Below, piece by piece: positions 8,701-10,888 of a stretch of 10,888 nt of DNA. The position numbers and the translations under genes were made by a program. The DNA is from Clostridiaceae bacterium. GTDB lineage: Bacteria > Bacillota > Clostridia > Monoglobales > Firm-18. The stretch lies in assembly GCA_012511915.1 (NCBI GenBank), contig JAAZFB010000241.1, forward strand, positions 1 through 10,888, in the 5' to 3' direction. The notes beneath the pieces are model-generated. The model was not told the DNA's origin and did not search any database. It saw only the letters and a list, made by a program, of their open reading frames with translations. The first letter of the stretch is position 1; each line of letters begins with the position of its first letter.

Positions 8701-9738
8701 CCTGCAAAATTTTATTACAAAATCGACCTTCCGTACGGTACAGACACCGCACCACAAATCACATGTAATCAAGGCTCTGCAACCATCACGCAAGCAAGCC
8801 TGTCAAATGGTGAAGGCTCGGGATTTGTAGAATACAACAATTTGAAATATGAAATACATTATTCAGTTTCAAATACGATTAATGTTTTGGCAATAGGAAA
8901 CAGTTTTTCTCAAGATTGTGTCAGAATATTGTATAACATTGCCGCAGCCGACGGGGTTAATATAAATCCTTATAATGCATATATTGCAGGCAGAAACTTA
9001 AAAGGACATTATGATGCCTGGCAGGGGAATGATTCTACTACTTACAGAGTTCAAGAGCGCGGGATAAGCGGAGAGGATTATAGAGCATTTAAAGACATTG
9101 TTAAAATGAATCAATGGGACTATGTCATACTTCAGGGGACTACTCATTATCCGGCATACGACGAGGGCTTATGGGGTGTAAACAGCAGCAATACCAATAC
9201 ATATTGGACAACACTTAAAAACGGCATTATAGAATTTCTTCCAAATGCAAAACGCCTTGTGCATGCGTCCTGGGCGCCAAGCAATGATTTGGTACCAAAT
9301 ATAAACAACGGTATGTTTGCAGGTGGTACGCCTGATGCAATGGGTGCATACCTTACGGCACTTTTGCCGAACGTACAAGTCGGTGCTAATATTTTTTCAA
9401 GCGAAACTGCTTTAAACGATAATAAAGCATATATTCCTACTGCTGTTGCGGTTGATTATTTGATAAGGCATTACGGATTCCCGGAAAAAGACTATGATAA
9501 TCTTTCGGAAACGTTAGGAGTGTATAGAGACGAGACCTGTCATCTCACCGATAATGTAGGACGAGTTTTAGCAGGACTCGTTTGGTACGAAATGATTACC
9601 GGAAATCCTGCAACAGAAAATGCTTATACAAGAAGCACATTGAGCGAGGCGGATATGATAAAACTAAAGGCTGCGGCACATTATGCCTGTCAGAACTACT
9701 TAACATACGATCCATCGGCCATAGCAAGTGCTAATTGA
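5731..9738 (+). CDS. Secreted multidomain esterase: two jelly rolls, CE4-like deacetylase, SGNH/DUF4886-like hydrolase
   Basis: The protein has 1335 residues; AGGAGG (5714-5719) lies 11 nt before ATG. An N-terminal signal peptide (MKRKRILSVILVISMLC...) directs export; no C-terminal wall anchor is seen. Two LamG-like modules (42-218, 242-418) are about 88% identical. Residues 427-524 form the module shared with the upstream pseudogene, and 528-605 look like a cadherin-like beta-sandwich. A divergent CE4/NodB domain (about 606-870) has FHDDG (628-632), HSYSH (688-692; H688 and H692 as metal ligands with D631), AKPG (742-745) and LFHG (821-824, H823 as catalytic-acid candidate). A second cadherin-like stretch (about 988-1048) precedes an SGNH domain (1050 to about 1290) with GNSFS (S1058 nucleophile), AGRNL (G1087), VILQ (Q1135) and DETCHL (D1267, H1271), as in DUF4886 proteins. 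The likely role is deacylation of an acetylated polysaccharide outside the cell. Domain order is clear; the substrate is unknown and either domain might have lost activity. Confidence 0.85.
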   Translation: MKRKRILSVILVISMLCANLFSLALSVNSSTLILTETIILNEDFENGVTASTDPANEGGFLLNDKAGTDTGYNSTTAFCPGFAPGKTTARDTDRTSKYFLPPDKIANSGQYYFKFSFYRGEKTKHNYIKLGPDEISTGLSSEMQYTAGCAAKTWYFVEIMVDLDNDTYNLEVLTSDDSEQYTLSGSYTYDVVSNISFTIRDSNSIGGSSNVTGNATKIDNLYISRFSYEEPAEIIAGRVVSEDFENGVTASINPLQDGGFVLNDKAGTDTGYNSTTAFCPGFAPGQTTARDVDRTSKYFLPPDKIANSGQCYFKFDFYRGEKTKHNYIRLGPDEATTGLSSEMTYTAGCAAKTWYSIEIMVDLDNDTYNLKVLNSDDSEQYTISGSYTFDVVSNISFTIKDSNSIGGSSNVTGNATKIDNFEVHTHFNQKNIDLQKNEDNFTANAEFYSCSWKSESYNLFLSAYSSDGRLLKGKSTRFESPIKLQDEIISQELSIPSVANATKYKAFLWRDDIAPYCLVGEFDLSKLSELRINDVPYEEFDKDETNSEINVCAESYPTLSATAVDENSTVSVVQPSNENGGIGTITVIPQGEQSGRTYVFKINLVDYETVLATAQKVKNGADAVVAFFHDDGGQGSASFLSKEFAKNNLNGTIAMIGTNIVEGEDDADIENWRSILDNSNGRLNLASHSYSHQYLGQTDDEHTVYFDGVPTTYPAGRMTREIAGERVRINGLFPNERVLTFAKPGVTKPDGVTTQLSTATRAMIRENYIAMRDTGHEVGTLPPADYYQVTSLMARVGEAELSDWRNALTSVIENKGLLVYLFHGFSDSANGLTSSKADVSALLNDMGDQVAQNKIWSAKFDEAMQYSKEYENITSIEARNYAPQNYMTVSVTDSISCIDPTITQGKFANRDMYDYPITIKTEIQYDWDYVKLTQNYDNRTEVVNTFVENDKRYAYVNVVPDQEAAVLTQATSSDYVGTISSGGAAIEGFDPAKFYYKIDLPYGTDTAPQITCNQGSATITQASLSNGEGSGFVEYNNLKYEIHYSVSNTINVLAIGNSFSQDCVRILYNIAAADGVNINPYNAYIAGRNLKGHYDAWQGNDSTTYRVQERGISGEDYRAFKDIVKMNQWDYVILQGTTHYPAYDEGLWGVNSSNTNTYWTTLKNGIIEFLPNAKRLVHASWAPSNDLVPNINNGMFAGGTPDAMGAYLTALLPNVQVGANIFSSETALNDNKAYIPTAVAVDYLIRHYGFPEKDYDNLSETLGVYRDETCHLTDNVGRVLAGLVWYEMITGNPATENAYTRSTLSEADMIKLKAAAHYACQNYLTYDPSAIASAN
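5854..6384 (+). repeat. Jelly-roll module, copy 1 of a tandem in-frame duplication
   Basis: This 531-bp segment (residues 42-218 of the esterase) recurs exactly 600 bp downstream without a single insertion or deletion. The longest identical blocks include about 6519-6581 in copy 2 numbering, covering NDKAGTDTGYN and CPGFAP. The translated copies differ at about 21 of 177 residues, clustered in the first 25 residues and scattered afterwards. The pattern DEDFE, a central strand-rich region with 'MVDLDNDTYNL', and a final 'KIDN' is typical of concanavalin-A-like (LamG-type) modules, which usually bind glycans. Confidence 0.85.
6454..6984 (+). repeat. Jelly-roll module, copy 2 of the tandem duplication
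   Basis: This is the second copy (residues 242-418), in register with copy 1 at a 600-bp period. Copy 1 ends in KIDNLYISRF and a short linker; copy 2 ends in KIDNFEVHTH and runs straight into the shared C-terminal module, exactly as the single jelly roll of the upstream pseudogene does. Copy 2 therefore probably keeps the ancestral junction, and copy 1 is the inserted duplicate. Confidence 0.8.
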
Positions 9739-9768
9739 TTTTTAGACAAACTGATTAGTTGTTATTAC

Positions 9769-9807
9769 GGTGGCACTTAAAACTTTCACCAATAAGGGAG
9801 TGCCACC
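9769..9807 (+). terminator. Inverted repeat 1 after the esterase gene, possible terminator
   Basis: GGTGGCACT (9769-9777) pairs perfectly with AGTGCCACC (9799-9807), giving a GC-rich 9-bp stem and a 21-nt loop, 30 bp after the stop codon. The position suits a transcription terminator or mRNA 3'-end stabiliser. The long loop and the lack of a T-run downstream argue against a classical intrinsic terminator. Confidence 0.4.
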
Positions 9808-9818
9808 TCCATTTACAT

Positions 9819-9858
9819 CGGCAGTTAATCAATAAAAAAGTGATAGGTTTAACTGCCG
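9819..9858 (+). repeat. Inverted repeat 2
   Basis: CGGCAGTTAA (9819-9828) pairs perfectly with TTAACTGCCG (9849-9858), a 10-bp stem with a 20-nt A-rich loop, starting 11 bp after inverted repeat 1. The function is unknown; it could be an operator or part of a structured 3' end. Confidence 0.5.
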
Positions 9859-9910
9859 AGGTTATATATCAATTTTATGAGTATAATATGGAACCCTGTA
9901 TGTTATTTGT

Positions 9911-9961
9911 TTTATACTGTTCCTAAATTAAATCAATAATTTAATTTGGGAACAGTATAAG
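9911..9961. repeat. 51-bp near-perfect palindrome (23-bp arms)
   Basis: Positions 9911-9933 pair with 9939-9961 around a 5-base centre (9934-9938); 21 pairs are Watson-Crick and two are G-T (9911/9961 and 9924/9948). The arms begin TTATACTGTTCC and end GGAACAGTATAA. As RNA this is a very stable hairpin with a tiny loop. There is no T-run on either side beyond the arms. It could be a bidirectional terminator, a short palindromic repeat element, or a binding site. Other genomic copies cannot be assessed here. Confidence 0.65.
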
Positions 9962-10055
9962 TCATTTATACCCTAATATATCAAACTATTTGAATTCAAT
10001 TATGTGATTTAAGCCTCTTTGCTTTAAAACAAGGTACACGAATGATAATAAGAAA

Positions 10056-10062
10056 GGTGAGG
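10056..10062 (+). promoter_or_regulatory. Ribosome binding site that selects ATG 10072 over the in-frame ATG 10042
   Basis: GGTGAGG lies 9 nt before ATG 10072. An in-frame ATG at 10042 would place this site inside the gene and add an MIIRKVRRNK leader, and it has only a weak AAGG upstream. The later start also places the conserved IGWAEESITP stretch near residue 6, as expected for the family. Confidence 0.7.
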
Positions 10063-10071
10063 CGAAACAAA

Positions 10072-10888
10072 ATGGGAAATAAGCTTTTAATCGGTTGGGC
10101 GGAGGAAAGTATAACACCCGACAAAAAAATAAAGCTTGCGGGTCAGTTTTTTGAAAGAATTTCCGAATACGTGGAAACACCGATTTCGGTTACCGCAATG
10201 GCGGTAGAGTCAGGTGAGGAGCAAATGGTTATCTGTTCCTGTGATTTGGTAAGTATAGGGGAAAACCTAGGCAGGCTGGTCAGAGATAATCTGAAGGAAA
10301 AAGTGTTTGGTCTTGATGTTAATAAAATTATCATTAATGCAACTCATACTCATACTGCAATGGTATATGACAGAACAGGGACAGCATCTTCCGTTTCGTC
10401 ATTGGATGTTTTAAAGCGTTATATGCCGGAAGATAAAACGTATGTTGAAAGGGCTTCTTCCGATGATATAATGAACCCACAAGAGGCGCTTGCATTTTTG
10501 GCAGATAAAATCGCACTGGCTATTAAAAAAGCATGGGAATACAGGAAAACAGCATACTATTCAAATGGGTTTGGACGAGCAGCAGTCGGAATGTGCCGCA
10601 GGGTTGTTTATGATGATAAAACCGCAAAAATGTGGGGAGATACAAACAGCGCAAATTTTGATGAATTAGAAGGCGGTAATGATTCGGGCATTGAGCTTTT
10701 GTATGTTTTTGATGAAAATAAAAAGCTTACCGGTGTCGTTGCAAATGTTGCCTGCCCTTCGCAGGTGGTAGAGCATAGGAGTTTTATTTCGTCAGATTAT
10801 TGGGGCAAAGTTAAAATTTTACTGAGAGAAAAATTCGGAGATGAGTTGTTTGTTTTATGTCTTTGCAGTGCTGCGGGTGACCAGTGTC
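10072..10888 (+). CDS. Ceramidase N-terminal-domain-like hydrolase, 5' part (runs off window)
   Basis: The visible part is 272 codons with no stop before the window end. It resembles the neutral/alkaline non-lysosomal ceramidase N-terminal domain: the opening GWAEESITP with LAGQFFER, then NATHTHT (89-95, H92 and H94, the family's metal-site stretch), SSDYW (240-244), and AAGDQ (267-271), the counterpart of the family's 'GD' block. Where true ceramidases have a His-Pro-Thr zinc-binding segment this protein has ACPSQ (C228), with H235 seven residues on; I associate this form with bacterial homologues found beside glycan-degradation genes. It has no signal peptide, so it is probably cytoplasmic. 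A true ceramidase role is unlikely; a metal-dependent hydrolase acting on a sugar derivative or amide is more plausible, but that is inference. It is separated from the esterase by 333 bp and probably has its own promoter. Confidence 0.75.
   Translation, partial: MGNKLLIGWAEESITPDKKIKLAGQFFERISEYVETPISVTAMAVESGEEQMVICSCDLVSIGENLGRLVRDNLKEKVFGLDVNKIIINATHTHTAMVYDRTGTASSVSSLDVLKRYMPEDKTYVERASSDDIMNPQEALAFLADKIALAIKKAWEYRKTAYYSNGFGRAAVGMCRRVVYDDKTAKMWGDTNSANFDELEGGNDSGIELLYVFDENKKLTGVVANVACPSQVVEHRSFISSDYWGKVKILLREKFGDELFVLCLCSAAGDQC

Larger units (their letters stand above)
9739..10071. other. 333-bp non-coding interval with three inverted repeats
   Basis: No credible reading frame occurs on either strand between the esterase stop and the next gene. 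The interval is AT-rich and holds three inverted repeats in succession (9769-9807, 9819-9858, 9911-9961), listed separately. None is followed by a clear T-run, so none is a textbook intrinsic terminator, although one or more probably ends the esterase transcript. A TATAAT at 9882-9887 has no convincing -35 box. The last 110 bp before the next start show only the short palindrome TTGAATTCAA (9990-9999) and a weak hairpin around 10003-10028. Confidence 0.6.

Noticed and set aside
9819..9876. A second pseudoknot with inverted repeat 2 as stem 1 and 9836-9845 with 9867-9876 as stem 2
   Set aside because: The second stem has one mismatch and only one G-C pair in a very AT-rich stretch, so it is within chance expectation.
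9990..9999. Palindrome TTGAATTCAA as an operator
   Set aside because: A 10-bp AT-rich palindrome is common by chance and has no second copy nearby.
1..10888. CRISPR array, tRNA, rRNA, insertion-sequence transposase or prophage genes
   Set aside because: No short regularly spaced repeats, cloverleaf or rRNA sequence, and no recognisable transposase or phage protein was seen on either strand.

Overview
The window looks like a carbohydrate-degradation and cell-surface locus from a low-GC, Gram-positive gut-type anaerobe of the class Clostridia. The signs are AT-rich DNA, strong AGGAGG-like ribosome binding sites, short Lys/Arg-rich signal peptides, an S-layer-associated protein module, and secreted multidomain esterases carrying jelly-roll modules. 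A pectin- or glycosaminoglycan-degrading relative of Monoglobus or the Oscillospiraceae would fit, but this is a guess from protein style. All recognisable genes are on the + strand.

Layout. (1) 1-1527: 3' part of a large surface protein of the clostridial S-layer type. (2) 1557-3242: an intracellular heparinase II/III-type polysaccharide lyase, GTG start, 29 bp after the first gene. (3) 3243-3404: intergenic region with two perfect, interleaved inverted repeats (arm order A-B-A'-B') that would fold as an H-type RNA pseudoknot ending 10 nt before a Shine-Dalgarno sequence. (4) 3405-5581: a secreted jelly-roll protein gene broken by a frameshift near 3644-3655. It is also cut short at its 3' end, because coding homology to the next gene continues beyond its stop codon to about 5651. 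(5) 5731-9738: an intact 1335-residue secreted protein with two near-identical jelly-roll modules, a module shared with gene 4, a divergent CE4 (NodB-like) deacetylase domain, and a C-terminal SGNH/DUF4886-type esterase domain. (6) 9739-10071: a 333-bp gap with three inverted repeats, one a 51-bp near-perfect palindrome. (7) 10072-end: 5' part of a ceramidase-N-terminal-domain-like protein without a signal peptide.

How the genes may work together (inference): the secreted double esterase would strip acyl groups from a decorated polysaccharide outside the cell. Imported oligosaccharides would be cut by the cytoplasmic lyase, and the cytoplasmic ceramidase-like hydrolase would act on a further linkage. 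The S-layer-type protein suggests surface display of part of the system. The substrate cannot be told from the sequence. The points most worth a second look are the pseudoknot at 3319-3380, the decayed paralogue with its 3' relic, and the CE4-plus-SGNH fusion.
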